In this document: positions 17,340 to 25,190 of the stretch, piece by piece
Numbering within the stretch: the stretch's first letter is position 1
Layout of the letters: each line of letters opens with the position of its first letter
NCBI RefSeq assembly: GCF_018919265.1
Contig: NZ_JAHLQO010000001.1
Location: forward strand, 434,001-498,000
Direction: 5' to 3'
Origin: Peptoniphilus ovalis
Lineage (GTDB): Bacteria; Bacillota; Clostridia; Tissierellales; Peptoniphilaceae
DNA length: 64,000 nucleotides
Notes under the pieces: model-generated
Databases searched by the model: none
What the model was told of the DNA's origin: nothing
What the model saw: the letters and a program-made list of their open reading frames with translations, nothing else
Position numbers and translations under genes: made by a program

Positions 17340-17520
17340 ATTATCGATTACAGAGGGGCTGTCCCTTGCCATTAACAAGAAAAGATTAGAAGAAAATAAA
17401 TTAAATAAAAAAGAAATATATAATTAAAAAGGGGCTGTACTCTTAAGTTGAAGTAGATTAAATAAAGTATTAAACCCTGCGACTGCTGCGTGCCCTGTGG
17501 CTATCCCTGGCAGGTTTGCT
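17340..17520 (+). repeat. Repeat element copy 3 and degenerate cores
   Basis: GAGGGGCTGTCCCTTGCCATTA is followed by an AT-rich middle and GGGGCTGTACTC, then further degenerate cores (GCGACTGCTGC, CTGTGGCTATCCC). This fills most of the gap between the GNAT and XRE genes. No gene is seen in it. Confidence 0.75.
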
Positions 17521-17551
17521 ACCAGGACTTTTTCTTCTATTAAAAATTAAA

Positions 17552-17607
17552 ATGCAAAGCAAGCTTGACAAAAAAATGTAAAGCGTACTATACTAAAAAT
17601 GCAAAGC
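17552..17607 (+). promoter_or_regulatory. Promoter with three operator-like repeats before XRE gene
   Basis: TTGACA (17565-17570), 18-base spacer and TATACT (17589-17594) form the promoter. ATGYAAAGC occurs three times in the same direction at 17552-17560, 17576-17584 and 17599-17607, spaced 23-24 bases. The copies lie upstream of -35, in the spacer, and after -10. This fits autoregulation by the XRE protein, which is an inference. Confidence 0.65.
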
Positions 17608-17630
17608 TAACTTAGCATTTGGAGGAAGAA

Positions 17631-17831
17631 ATGAAAAATATAATTTCCCAGTTAAGAAAAGAAAATAAAATTACTCAAGAGGAATTAGCTAATGCAGTTG
17701 GAGTGACAAGACAAACTATAACTTCAATTGAAACTGGCAAATACATTGCATCTCTACCACTAGCTTTTAAAATCGCGAGTTTTTTTGATAAAAGCATTGA
17801 GGACATATTTACTATGGAGGATGGAGATTAA
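17631..17831 (+). CDS. XRE family transcriptional regulator (short HTH)
   Basis: A 66-residue stand-alone helix-turn-helix protein. TQEELANAVGVTRQTITSIE is the DNA-binding unit, followed by the DKSIEDIF tail common in this group. ATG 17631 follows GGAGGAAG. The stop codon and the next gene's ATG are one base apart, so the membrane protein is co-translated. It probably represses its own promoter through the ATGYAAAGC repeats. Confidence 0.88.
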   Translation: MKNIISQLRKENKITQEELANAVGVTRQTITSIETGKYIASLPLAFKIASFFDKSIEDIFTMEDGD

Positions 17832-17832
17832 T

Positions 17833-18282
17833 ATGAAGAGTTTGGAAAGCTACAAAAAAGAATTAGAAAATAGGATTGGTGTTTTAGTTGTAGTTTGTGT
17901 TTTAGCACTTCTTGCAGTTTTATTTGGAAACTTCTATTTAAAAGATATATTTCCAACTAAAGATGTTGTAAATTACTATGTAATGGGATTTTTCTTTGGA
18001 GTTGAAGTCGCTTGTTTAGTTCAAATGGGTGTATATTTTAAAGCTTTAAAAGATGAAAACACTTTGAAAAAGATGTACACTGAAGAAAATGACGAAAGAG
18101 AAATTTTTATAAGAATGAAGTCAGGTTATACCGTTGTTAAATTATTTTCTGGTCTTATTCTTTCTGCATCTTTTGTGTTTGCATATATTAGTTTTGAAGT
18201 GTTTGTAGCACTGACTATAGTTGCAATTTCACAAATCATAATCTCATTTCTTCTTAGAAAATATTGGTCAAAGAAAATATAA
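17833..18282 (+). CDS. Four-helix membrane protein co-transcribed with XRE regulator
   Basis: A 149-residue protein with four hydrophobic segments (about 14-34, 46-65, 100-118, 121-141) and a charged cytosolic loop (KDENTLKKMYTEENDERE) between the second and third. Function is unknown. Pairs of a short XRE regulator and a small membrane protein are common in Firmicutes, where the membrane protein is often the regulated product. ATG 17833 follows the XRE stop after one base; GGAGAT lies within the XRE 3' end. Confidence 0.75.
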   Translation: MKSLESYKKELENRIGVLVVVCVLALLAVLFGNFYLKDIFPTKDVVNYYVMGFFFGVEVACLVQMGVYFKALKDENTLKKMYTEENDEREIFIRMKSGYTVVKLFSGLILSASFVFAYISFEVFVALTIVAISQIIISFLLRKYWSKKI

Positions 18283-18335
18283 ATTATGGCGATGGAGTTG
18301 ATCTGTCGCTTTTTTATATGAAGTGTTTATGCGAA

Positions 18336-18376
18336 GGGGACTGTCCCTGTCAGAATTACAAAGGGACTGTCCCCTT
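18336..18376. repeat. Paired GGGACTGTCCC cores
   Basis: Two cores, GGGGACTGTCCC and GGGACTGTCCCC, lie about 25 bases apart in the non-coding gap between the membrane-protein gene and tRNA-Pro. Same family as the 8-kb block. Confidence 0.8.
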
Positions 18377-18535
18377 CAATTAAAAACTACTTTCATATAA
18401 ATAAAAAATTAACTTCTATATTTTATTTTTACAAACACTAAAATTTTTCATTACAATTATTTGATAAATTCTTTCTAAGAAATTATAATTAGAAAATTTT
18501 GATGGGACTTAAAAATTTAAATGAGCATAAAAAAA

Positions 18536-18559
18536 GACTATATTCTAATGAATATAGTC
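18536..18559 (-). terminator. Terminator of tRNA-Pro
   Basis: GACTATATT and AATATAGTC form a 9-base stem, followed on the minus strand by seven T, just after the tRNA 3' end. Confidence 0.88.
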
Positions 18560-18564
18560 AAATA

Positions 18565-18641
18565 TGGTCGGGGTGAGAGGATTCGAACCCCCGGCCCCAT
18601 GGTCCCAAACCACGTGCGCTACCAAACTGCGCTACACCCCG
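18565..18641 (-). tRNA. tRNA-Pro (anticodon UGG)
   Basis: Acceptor arms CGGGGTG and CACCCCG, D-arm GTAGCGCAGTTTGGTAGCGC, anticodon loop TTTGGGA with TGG at 34-36, T-arm GGGGGTTCGAATCCTC, and CCA encoded at the 3' end. It is a single gene with its own terminator. This anticodon reads proline CCN codons. Confidence 0.95.
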
Positions 18642-18815
18642 GTAAAATAAAATTTACGTTTGTAAATTTCTTATTAAGTTTTAACAACTAAATAAGATTA
18701 TAACACTTTTTAGAAAAAAATCAAATACTTTTTTTAAAAAATGATGTAAAATTTTTAATACCTAAATATTATAAAGGATTATGAATGATTTGACAAGCAA
18801 ATAATTATAAAATAT

Positions 18816-18935
18816 AATCATTTAGATATATCATTCTGTTATCTTCTAGAAATAGGATTCTGTAATCATTTAGAATTAGGATTCTGTAATCATCTAGAAA
18901 TAGAATTCTGTAATCATCTAGAAATATCATTCTGA
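18816..18935. repeat. Five tandem 24-bp repeats
   Basis: Five head-to-tail copies of a 24-base unit (consensus AATCATCTAGAAATAG followed by RATTCTGT) at 18816, 18840, 18864, 18888 and 18912, each with a few changes. They lie upstream of the HAD/VanZ operon in a 340-base gap with no other feature. There are no spacers, so this is not CRISPR. Confidence 0.9.
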
Positions 18936-18985
18936 AAATTATTAATAATTATGATTATTTTGAAGATAATAATATGGAGGAATAA

Positions 18986-19624
18986 ATGAAAGCTATTATA
19001 TTTGACTTAGACGGCACACTTGTGGATTCAATGTCTTATTGGAATCATCTAAACAAAGACTTTATGAAGACAAAGGGCGTGGAAGTATCCGATGAAGTCA
19101 ACCACAAATTAATAACTATGAGCTCAAGAGGTGCTCTTAAATTTTTAAAAGAGCATTACGAATTAAAAGAGAGCGTAGATAAATTATTTAACGAAATGAA
19201 AGATGTAATAATCGAATTTTACACAAATAAAGTTGAGCCAAAGGAAAATGCCCTTGAAGTTTTAAAATATTTAAAAGAAAAAGGATATAAAATTGTAATT
19301 GGAACTTCAACAGAAGAAGAATTTGCAAGAATTGTCGTAGAAAAATATGGCATCGATGAATTTATCGAAAAAATCTACACAGTTGAAAATATTGGAATCT
19401 CCAAAGAAGAAAAAGAATTTTTCTTAGAAATTGCTGATAAAATCTGTGAAAAACCAGAAGATGTGGCACTTGTAGATGACAATCACCTAGCACTAAAAGC
19501 TGCTAGAGAAGCAGGTCTTATTACTTTTGGAATATATGATGAAAACTCAAAAGATGTTTGGGATAAAATCAAAGGAGAAAATAAAAATTCTATTGAGGGA
19601 TTAATAGAATTAAAAGAAGTATGA
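18986..19624 (+). CDS. HAD-superfamily phosphatase (beta-phosphoglucomutase-like subgroup)
   Basis: A 212-residue HAD hydrolase with helical cap. Motif I DLDGTLVDS (7-15), motif II IGTSTEEE, motif III in the KEEKEFF region and motif IV VALVDDNHLALKAA. It phosphorylates or dephosphorylates small sugar phosphates in family members; the substrate here is unknown. GGAGGAAT precedes the ATG. Its stop overlaps the VanZ gene start (ATGA). Upstream lie the five 24-bp tandem repeats. Confidence 0.85.
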   Translation: MKAIIFDLDGTLVDSMSYWNHLNKDFMKTKGVEVSDEVNHKLITMSSRGALKFLKEHYELKESVDKLFNEMKDVIIEFYTNKVEPKENALEVLKYLKEKGYKIVIGTSTEEEFARIVVEKYGIDEFIEKIYTVENIGISKEEKEFFLEIADKICEKPEDVALVDDNHLALKAAREAGLITFGIYDENSKDVWDKIKGENKNSIEGLIELKEV

Positions 19625-20235
19625 AAATATTTATTTTCTTTGCACTTCGAGCAATTCCAGCTTTTATAATAACTTTTATTTTATTTTCACTAATTAGGGT
19701 TAAATTTTTCCCTCACCTTAAGAAGGGAAGTTCAGGATTTAGAGAATTTTTATTAAGTGTATTGGCAGGATATATTGCAGTATTATTTGTGCTGCTATTT
19801 ACACCAAACTCATATATTGCTCAATCAGGTATAAATCTGACAAATGAAAATTTTGATTTTGTTGGAAACTTTAAAGACAGAATGAATTCAGGAGCGTGGG
19901 GAGTTAACTTAGTTCCCTTTAGAACGATTTTAAACTATATAAAGTATTCGGGAATTTGGCACACATTTTTAAATGTGGCGGGAAATATTATAATTTTTAT
20001 TCCCTTGGGAATTTTGATTCCAATGATTTATAAAAATTACCGAAACTTTAAATATATACTAAGGATATCAATATCACTTTCATTTTTCATCGAGTTTATT
20101 CAATTCTTCATTGGAAGATCAGTTGATATAGATGATTTAATGCTAAATGTTGTTGGAGGACTTTTGGGATATGGAATATGGAAAAATTATTTGAGATATA
20201 AATTTCCTGATAAAAAAAGAAGAGCTCGAGTTTAA
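19621..20235 (+). CDS. VanZ-family membrane protein
   Basis: A 204-residue membrane protein with about five helices and the VanZ-domain features: NLVPFRTI, NVAGNIIIFIPLG, the FFIEFIQFF helix and VDIDDLMLNVVGG. VanZ-domain proteins relate to teicoplanin resistance in enterococci, but most family members have no known function. It overlaps the HAD gene by four bases and ends at a strong terminator, so both form one operon. Confidence 0.85.
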   Translation: MKIFIFFALRAIPAFIITFILFSLIRVKFFPHLKKGSSGFREFLLSVLAGYIAVLFVLLFTPNSYIAQSGINLTNENFDFVGNFKDRMNSGAWGVNLVPFRTILNYIKYSGIWHTFLNVAGNIIIFIPLGILIPMIYKNYRNFKYILRISISLSFFIEFIQFFIGRSVDIDDLMLNVVGGLLGYGIWKNYLRYKFPDKKRRARV

Positions 20236-20250
20236 TTCGGGCTCTTTTAA
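20217..20250 (+). terminator. Terminator of HAD/VanZ operon
   Basis: AAGAGCTCGA and TCGGGCTCTT, with one wobble pair, form a 10-base stem around TTTAAT, followed by TTTTAA. Confidence 0.85.
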
Positions 20251-20260
20251 ATGCGTAAAA

Positions 20261-20289
20261 TTGACAATTTATCCTATTTCTAGTATAAT
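20261..20289 (+). promoter_or_regulatory. Consensus promoter of ssrA
   Basis: TTGACA (20261-20266), 17-base spacer and TATAAT (20284-20289), a perfect sigma-A match 20 bases upstream of the mature tmRNA 5' end. Confidence 0.9.
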
Positions 20290-20309
20290 TTTTATTCTAA
20301 ACTAAATAT

Positions 20310-20656
20310 GGGGGCGAAAATGGTTTCGACGGGGGTTTTGAGCTTAAAGTAGCGAGCCGTTGATGGATCACACAACGTAAAAATGGTCCATTAAAAAATA
20401 AACGACGAAAATAATTTCGCACTAGCTGCCTAATCATAGGTAGCAATCCAATGTAGACTCCGCGATCTACTGCGGGTTTCAAATTAAGCGGGCAAACGAA
20501 CTCTGTGATGCGCCATAGCAGAGGGGGTTAATGGCGATACTTTCTGCAAGTTTGACTTTCTAGTAGCAGAGAGGAATTCTTAAGAGAGATCTGCGCTCGG
20601 AGAAGCTTTCTGTAAGGGGCCTTCGGACGTGGGTTCGACTCCCACCGCCTCCACCA
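20310..20656 (+). ncRNA. ssrA: Transfer-messenger RNA (tmRNA)
   Basis: Rescues stalled ribosomes and tags incomplete proteins. The 5' end GGGGGCGAAAATGGTTTCGA and the 3' end GTTCGACTCCCACCGCCTCC-ACCA are diagnostic, and the 7-base acceptor stem pairs (one wobble). The tag frame ends GACGAAAATAATTTCGCACT then AGCTGCCTAA, giving a tag ending NDENNFALAA. The exact resume codon (probably just before AACGAC) I cannot fix by eye. About 347 nt, normal one-piece form. Confidence 0.95.
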
Positions 20657-20663
20657 CACAAGG

Positions 20664-20695
20664 CTGTATTCATTGAAATACAGCCTTTTTTTATG
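20664..20695 (+). terminator. Terminator of ssrA
   Basis: GGCTGTATT and AATACAGCC form a 9-base stem around CATTGA, followed by seven T. Confidence 0.9.
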
Positions 20696-20776
20696 TTCTA
20701 GATTTTACAAACTTAGAATTTATAGTAATTGAAAACATTTTTATTATTGATATAATAAAATAAAAAGGAGAATATT

Positions 20777-21535
20777 ATGAAAATTTTAAAAAAGATTATG
20801 TCTATAGCGATTTTAAGCATGATGATGCCAGGGATGATTTTTGCGGCTTCTAATCCTAGGATTGTAGTAAATGGAAAATTAATTGAACAAAAACCAAATC
20901 CAATTATTGAAAATAATAGGACTTTGGTTCCAATTAGATTTGTCGCTGAAAGTTTAAATTATAATGTTGATTTTATTGAAACAAGCAGAACTGTTGTCAT
21001 TGAAAGTAAAGATTCCAAGATAGAGCTTAGGGTTAATTCCAATGAAGCTAAAGTTAATTCCAATGGGCAATCAAAAGCTGTTAATCTAGAAGTTCCAGTA
21101 AAAATTTATGATGACAGAACTTTTGTCCCTATAAGATTTGTGGCTGAAAATTTAGGAACAGAAGTGAATTGGGATAATGAAAATAGAGTTGTAGTTATTG
21201 GTGATTATAGCCTTTATAATCCTAAAAATTTTAAAGTAAATACACCTAAGGTTTCTAAGGATTTTAGTCTAAACTATATTTATTTGGATGAAAATGAAAA
21301 TTCCCTTTATATTAGTGGTGATGATATAAAGCCTAGAGCTGATGGTTTTAATGAATTTTGTGTATATAATTATAGTGATGATTACAAAGATAGATTTTAT
21401 GTAAAACTAAGTGATGATAAAACTAAAGTTTTATGCAAGTATCCAAATGGTAAAAGTGCAGGTTATATGGAAGTATTAAATGATAATCAGTTAAAGTTTA
21501 GAGGAAAAGTTTTTACAAATCCAAATGCGAATTAA
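20777..21535 (+). CDS. Secreted stalk-domain protein (copper amine oxidase N-terminal-like)
   Basis: A 252-residue exported protein. A signal peptide (about 1-24, ending FAA) is followed by paired stalk domains: IVVNGKLIEQ, RTLVPIRFVAESLN and a second RTFVPIRFVAENLGTEVNW repeat about 63 residues later. The C-terminal 100 residues (from about NPKNFKVNTP) are not recognised. Stalk domains are common on Firmicute surface proteins and often pair with wall-active or adhesive domains. It sits beside the SLH surface protein but has its own terminator region. Confidence 0.85.
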   Translation: MKILKKIMSIAILSMMMPGMIFAASNPRIVVNGKLIEQKPNPIIENNRTLVPIRFVAESLNYNVDFIETSRTVVIESKDSKIELRVNSNEAKVNSNGQSKAVNLEVPVKIYDDRTFVPIRFVAENLGTEVNWDNENRVVVIGDYSLYNPKNFKVNTPKVSKDFSLNYIYLDENENSLYISGDDIKPRADGFNEFCVYNYSDDYKDRFYVKLSDDKTKVLCKYPNGKSAGYMEVLNDNQLKFRGKVFTNPNAN

Positions 21536-21620
21536 TATATTTTATAGTGATTATTTTTGATATATAAGAGTTTGATAGTAATAAAAGGTGTAATTATTAA
21601 AATAATATTACGAAAATATT

Positions 21621-21650
21621 AAGACTTTGATATTGAGAGGTCTTTTCACT
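21621..21650 (+). terminator. Weak terminator after stalk-domain gene
   Basis: AAGAC and GTCTT form a short stem followed by TTTCACTTTTTT. The stem is weak and is nearly 90 bases from the stop. Confidence 0.45.
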
Positions 21651-21715
21651 TTTTTATCACATTTTAGATATATTATTAGGCTAAGAAATTAACTAGACAA
21701 CTAGGAGGAATATTA

Positions 21716-23671
21716 ATGAAACCATATAGTAAGAAATATTTAACACTTGCACTTGCAGGAATTTTAGCAACTTCAATTCCTATGACTGCTTTTGCAAATG
21801 CACAAACACCACCTACAAATGATAACTCAAGTGATATAGTTGAAGGAAGTACAAAACCGGGAACAGAAAACCCAGGAACAAATCCAGGTACAAAACCGGG
21901 AACAGAAAACCCAGGAACAAATCCAGGTACAAAACCAGGAGCAGAAAACCCAGGAACAAATCCAGGTACAAAACCAGGAGCAGAAAACCCAGGAACAAAT
22001 CCAGGTACAAAACCAGGAACAGAAAACCCAGGAACAAATCCAGGTACAAAACCAGGAGCAGAAAACCCGGGAACAAATCCAGGTACAAAACCAGGAGCAG
22101 AAAACCCAGGAACAAATCCAGGCACAACAACACCAAAAAAAGATTACACAAAAGAAATCAATATTAAAGCTGGTATAGGAGAAAGAATAACAAGTAGAGA
22201 TATTCTTAATAGAATACCTGATGCTAAATCTGTTGAATGGGACAGCGTTGAATTCGACAGTTATGGAAATAGAACAAGAACTGCATATGTAACATTTAAA
22301 GATGATACTTTACACAAAGTAACTGTAAATATTGATGTTGATAGAAGATACAACACTTACGGAGATATTGATCTTAAAAATGTTAAATATGATGGCAAAA
22401 AAATAACAGGTAGAACTGCATCCTATGCTAGAATTTATGCAGAAAAAGGTAGATATAATGATGAATATCTAGGAAGTGCAGACAGAGATGGATATTTTTC
22501 AATAAATTACACAATTAAGAAAAATGAATCAATAAAGATTTATGCAAAAGATGGCAATAAAACTTCAAGCTCAGTTAAAATCAGTGGAACAACTGAAAAT
22601 CTTGGCAAAGAAGTTGAAGCTAATAGTTTAAGTATTTCAGGTAAAAATCTTACAGGATATATTAAGAATTCACCTAATACAAATATTAGAGTATACTTTG
22701 ATGGTAAATTAGTTGGAAGTTTTAAAACTGATGATAAATCATATTTTTCAACAACTCTTTCTGAATATATTAATCCATTTGATGTAAAAAATCTTAAATT
22801 TTATAAAGAAGATAAAGCATCAGATGTATTCTTAAAAGTTACTGAAGCAATTGAAGGAACTAAGGTTGTTAAAGGTAAAGCTGACTACAAAGACACAGTT
22901 AGGGTTCTAGATTCTAAAAACAACGAACTAGGAAGATTTACAGTTCCTGTATCAGGACTTTTCTCAGTTGATCTTGTGAGAGATTTAATTGGCGGAGAAA
23001 AAATTACAGTTGAAGCAAAAAATGCTGACGGAAGTATTAAAAAACAAGAATACACTGTAACTAAGAAACCTCAAGTACAAACTCAAGTTGCATATATTAA
23101 AGGTTATCCAGATGGAACATTTAAACCACAAAACAATGTAACAAGAGCAGAAGCTGCAAAAATGTTTGGAGTTCTTTTAAATGGTAGCGAAAACTTTGGA
23201 ACAAGTACTACAACAAGATTTACAGATGCAAATGGAGAATGGTACTCTCAAGCAGTAAATTATGTAGTTTCTAAAGGACTTATCAACGGATATCCTAATG
23301 GAGAATTTAAACCAAACGATAGTATCACAAGAGCTGAATTTGCACAAATGATTTCTGGATATATTAAAGCCAGCGAAGCAAAAGCAAACTTCACAGACAT
23401 TGAAAATCACTGGGCAAGAGAAGCAATTGACAAGCTTTATGGAAACAAACACATCAATGGTTATCCAGATGGAACATTTAAACCAAATGAAAAAATAACT
23501 AGAGCAGAAGCTGTTACAATTTTAAATTCCGTATTTAATAGAGTGACAACTGCTGATTCAATTAAAAATATTGATAAAAACGCACTAAGAACATTTAGTG
23601 ATGTAAATCCTGATTTCTGGGCATATTACAATATTCTAGATGCTTCAAATAGTGTAAAAACTTCTAAATAA
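21716..23671 (+). CDS. SLH-domain surface protein with PGT repeats
   Basis: A 651-residue exported cell-surface protein. Signal peptide (1-26, ending AFA), then seven 13-residue repeats KPG(T/A)ENPGTNPGT (47-137), probably a stiff wall-spanning or linker region. The middle, about 145-450, is unrecognised and rich in Lys/Asp beta-type sequence. Three SLH motifs follow ([18 protein letters not shown] and GYPDGTFKP at about 460, 525 and 580). A fourth SLH start, [18 protein letters not shown], is cut off at the stop. SLH domains anchor to pyruvylated wall polymers. Strong GGAGG site. Confidence 0.92.
   Translation: MKPYSKKYLTLALAGILATSIPMTAFANAQTPPTNDNSSDIVEGSTKPGTENPGTNPGTKPGTENPGTNPGTKPGAENPGTNPGTKPGAENPGTNPGTKPGTENPGTNPGTKPGAENPGTNPGTKPGAENPGTNPGTTTPKKDYTKEINIKAGIGERITSRDILNRIPDAKSVEWDSVEFDSYGNRTRTAYVTFKDDTLHKVTVNIDVDRRYNTYGDIDLKNVKYDGKKITGRTASYARIYAEKGRYNDEYLGSADRDGYFSINYTIKKNESIKIYAKDGNKTSSSVKISGTTENLGKEVEANSLSISGKNLTGYIKNSPNTNIRVYFDGKLVGSFKTDDKSYFSTTLSEYINPFDVKNLKFYKEDKASDVFLKVTEAIEGTKVVKGKADYKDTVRVLDSKNNELGRFTVPVSGLFSVDLVRDLIGGEKITVEAKNADGSIKKQEYTVTKKPQVQTQVAYIKGYPDGTFKPQNNVTRAEAAKMFGVLLNGSENFGTSTTTRFTDANGEWYSQAVNYVVSKGLINGYPNGEFKPNDSITRAEFAQMISGYIKASEAKANFTDIENHWAREAIDKLYGNKHINGYPDGTFKPNEKITRAEAVTILNSVFNRVTTADSIKNIDKNALRTFSDVNPDFWAYYNILDASNSVKTSK
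21854..22126 (+). repeat. Seven 39-bp in-frame repeats (PGT region)
   Basis: Seven tandem 39-base units encoding KPG(T/A)ENPGTNPGT, with a T/A codon swap distinguishing units. Near identity makes copy number prone to change by slippage. All reading frames are open here, which explains spurious frames on both strands. Confidence 0.95.
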
Positions 23672-23709
23672 GTTTTAGATTAAAGGCTTCGAGTTTTCGG
23701 AGCCTTTTT
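23640..23709. repeat. 70-bp direct repeat, left copy
   Basis: Covers the last ten codons of the SLH gene, its stop and its terminator. Identical to 27707-27776 across all 70 bases. The two copies bracket the symporter/GGT/GntR cassette. Confidence 0.95.
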
Positions 23710-23710
23710 T
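23685..23710 (+). terminator. Terminator of SLH protein gene
   Basis: AGGCTTCGA and TCGGAGCCT form a stem around GTTT, followed by six T. Duplicated at 27751-27776. Confidence 0.9.
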
Positions 23711-23740
23711 ATATTTATTAAAAGATATTTGTGTTTATAC

Positions 23741-23796
23741 TTGACTTTGATAAAGTAAGATAATAAAATAGATATGTAATATATTACATATCTATT
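23741..23796 (+). promoter_or_regulatory. Promoter and 30-bp palindromic operator of the symporter operon
   Basis: TTGACT (23741-23746), 17-base spacer and TAAAAT (23764-23769) form the promoter. A perfect 30-base palindrome (23767-23796, centred between 23781 and 23782, half-site AATAGATATGTAATA) overlaps the -10 and the start of transcription. It is the likely binding site of the GntR protein encoded at 26952, though that link is inferred. Confidence 0.75.
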
Positions 23797-23810
23797 GAAG
23801 GAGGTTTTTT

Positions 23811-25190
23811 ATGTTAGTTTTAACTTGGGTGATAACTTTTGCTTTAATTGTTGGAGTAGGAATATATGCAGGGACTAAAATTCAAAGTTCCAGTCAATGG
23901 TCAGGAGGAGATAAATCTCTTGGAGTTTTTTCTTTAGGATGTATTTTTGCTGCTTGGCAAATTGGTGGAATGGCAATTGTTGGAGCAGCCCAAAACGGAT
24001 ATAATATTGGAATTTCAGGAATGTGGTATTCTATAGCAGGTTCCTTTTACTTCATAGCTTTGGCATTCTTTGCAAAAACAATAAGAAGTAAGATGCCTGG
24101 AGAATCTGTTTCTGAGTATCTACAAATAAGATTTGATAAGAAATCATCAAGACTTTATTCATACGCATGGATAATATATGGATTTTTCTATATTCCGATA
24201 CAGTTAAAAACAGTTTCTAGTATTATAAGTATAGTTCTTCCTGAAGTTAGCATGACAATTGCTATGATAATTGGTCTAACAGTTGCGGTTGTTTATACCA
24301 GTTTCTCAGGAATGAAAGGAGCTTCTTCTGTAAGTAGGATAGTTTGCTTTGGAATTTATGCTTTATTAATTACTTTTGTATTAAGAGTACTACCAACATT
24401 TGGTGGATTTAATGGTCTATTGGATACTGTTCCTGCTGAGTTTAGTAGTCCTACAAATATGCCTTTACAAAGAATTATTGCTTGGATATTCGGAGGATGT
24501 ATAAGTACGGCAGTAATGCAATCTGTTTTACAACCACTACTTGCTGCAAAAAGTCCTGAAGTAGCAAAAAAAGGATCTATTTTAGGATATTTAAATTCAG
24601 CTCCTATATGCTTTTTAACTGCAATATGTGGAATAATGGCTAAGTCAACAGGTGCTGAATTAGGTGATGGTGCTACTGCATTTGCATTCGCAATTAAATA
24701 TTTCAGTTCACCTATATTTGCAGGAATAATATTTGCTTGCTCAACTATGATTATTGCTGCCACTATGGCTACAATGATGTTAGCAACAGGAACAATAATA
24801 ACTAATTTGTATAAAACAGATATAAATCCAAATGCTGATGATGCTAAAATATTAAAATATTCTAAAATTATAACGTTTGTGTTTGCATATTTAACTTTGA
24901 TTCCTTCGTTTTTGATACCAAGTGAATCTTTGACAAATTTATTTTTAACTTTACAACATATTGCTGCGGCACCAGTTAGTTTCTCTATATTATTCGGATT
25001 ACTTTGGAAAAAAACTACAAAAGAAGGAGCTTTTTGGAGTATGGCTACAGGAATGATTGTAGGTGTAACCTGGATGATATTAGGATTGACAGACAAATTA
25101 GAAGCAGTTTATCCAGTGGTAATTGTAACCTATTTAGTAGGTATTATTGTTTCTAAAATTACTTATAAGGAGGATTATAATATTGGTTGA
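23811..25190 (+). CDS. Sodium:solute symporter family protein
   Basis: A 459-residue membrane protein with about 12-13 helices in the SSS family, which couples solute uptake to the sodium gradient. Supporting blocks are WSGGDKSLGVFSLGCIFAAWQ, the GMWYSIAG segment and SSVSRIVCFGIYALL. A strong AAGGAGG precedes the ATG. The gamma-glutamyltransferase start overlaps its stop, so the substrate is plausibly a gamma-glutamyl compound, glutathione or a released amino acid. Which one is unknown. Confidence 0.88.
   Translation: MLVLTWVITFALIVGVGIYAGTKIQSSSQWSGGDKSLGVFSLGCIFAAWQIGGMAIVGAAQNGYNIGISGMWYSIAGSFYFIALAFFAKTIRSKMPGESVSEYLQIRFDKKSSRLYSYAWIIYGFFYIPIQLKTVSSIISIVLPEVSMTIAMIIGLTVAVVYTSFSGMKGASSVSRIVCFGIYALLITFVLRVLPTFGGFNGLLDTVPAEFSSPTNMPLQRIIAWIFGGCISTAVMQSVLQPLLAAKSPEVAKKGSILGYLNSAPICFLTAICGIMAKSTGAELGDGATAFAFAIKYFSSPIFAGIIFACSTMIIAATMATMMLATGTIITNLYKTDINPNADDAKILKYSKIITFVFAYLTLIPSFLIPSESLTNLFLTLQHIAAAPVSFSILFGLLWKKTTKEGAFWSMATGMIVGVTWMILGLTDKLEAVYPVVIVTYLVGIIVSKITYKEDYNIG

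Noticed and set aside
18816-18935. Possible CRISPR array
   Set aside because: The 24-base units are head to tail with no spacers, and no cas gene is present.
19621-20235. Glycopeptide resistance locus (VanZ)
   Set aside because: Only the VanZ domain is present, with a HAD gene; no vanHAX genes are in the window.
21676-22178. Long frames on both strands over the PGT repeats
   Set aside because: A 39-base repeat keeps all frames open; only the plus-strand SLH frame has a start, signal peptide and recognised domains.
24356-25096. 246-codon frame antisense to the symporter
   Set aside because: Mirror of hydrophobic codons in the symporter; no start signal and no family resemblance.
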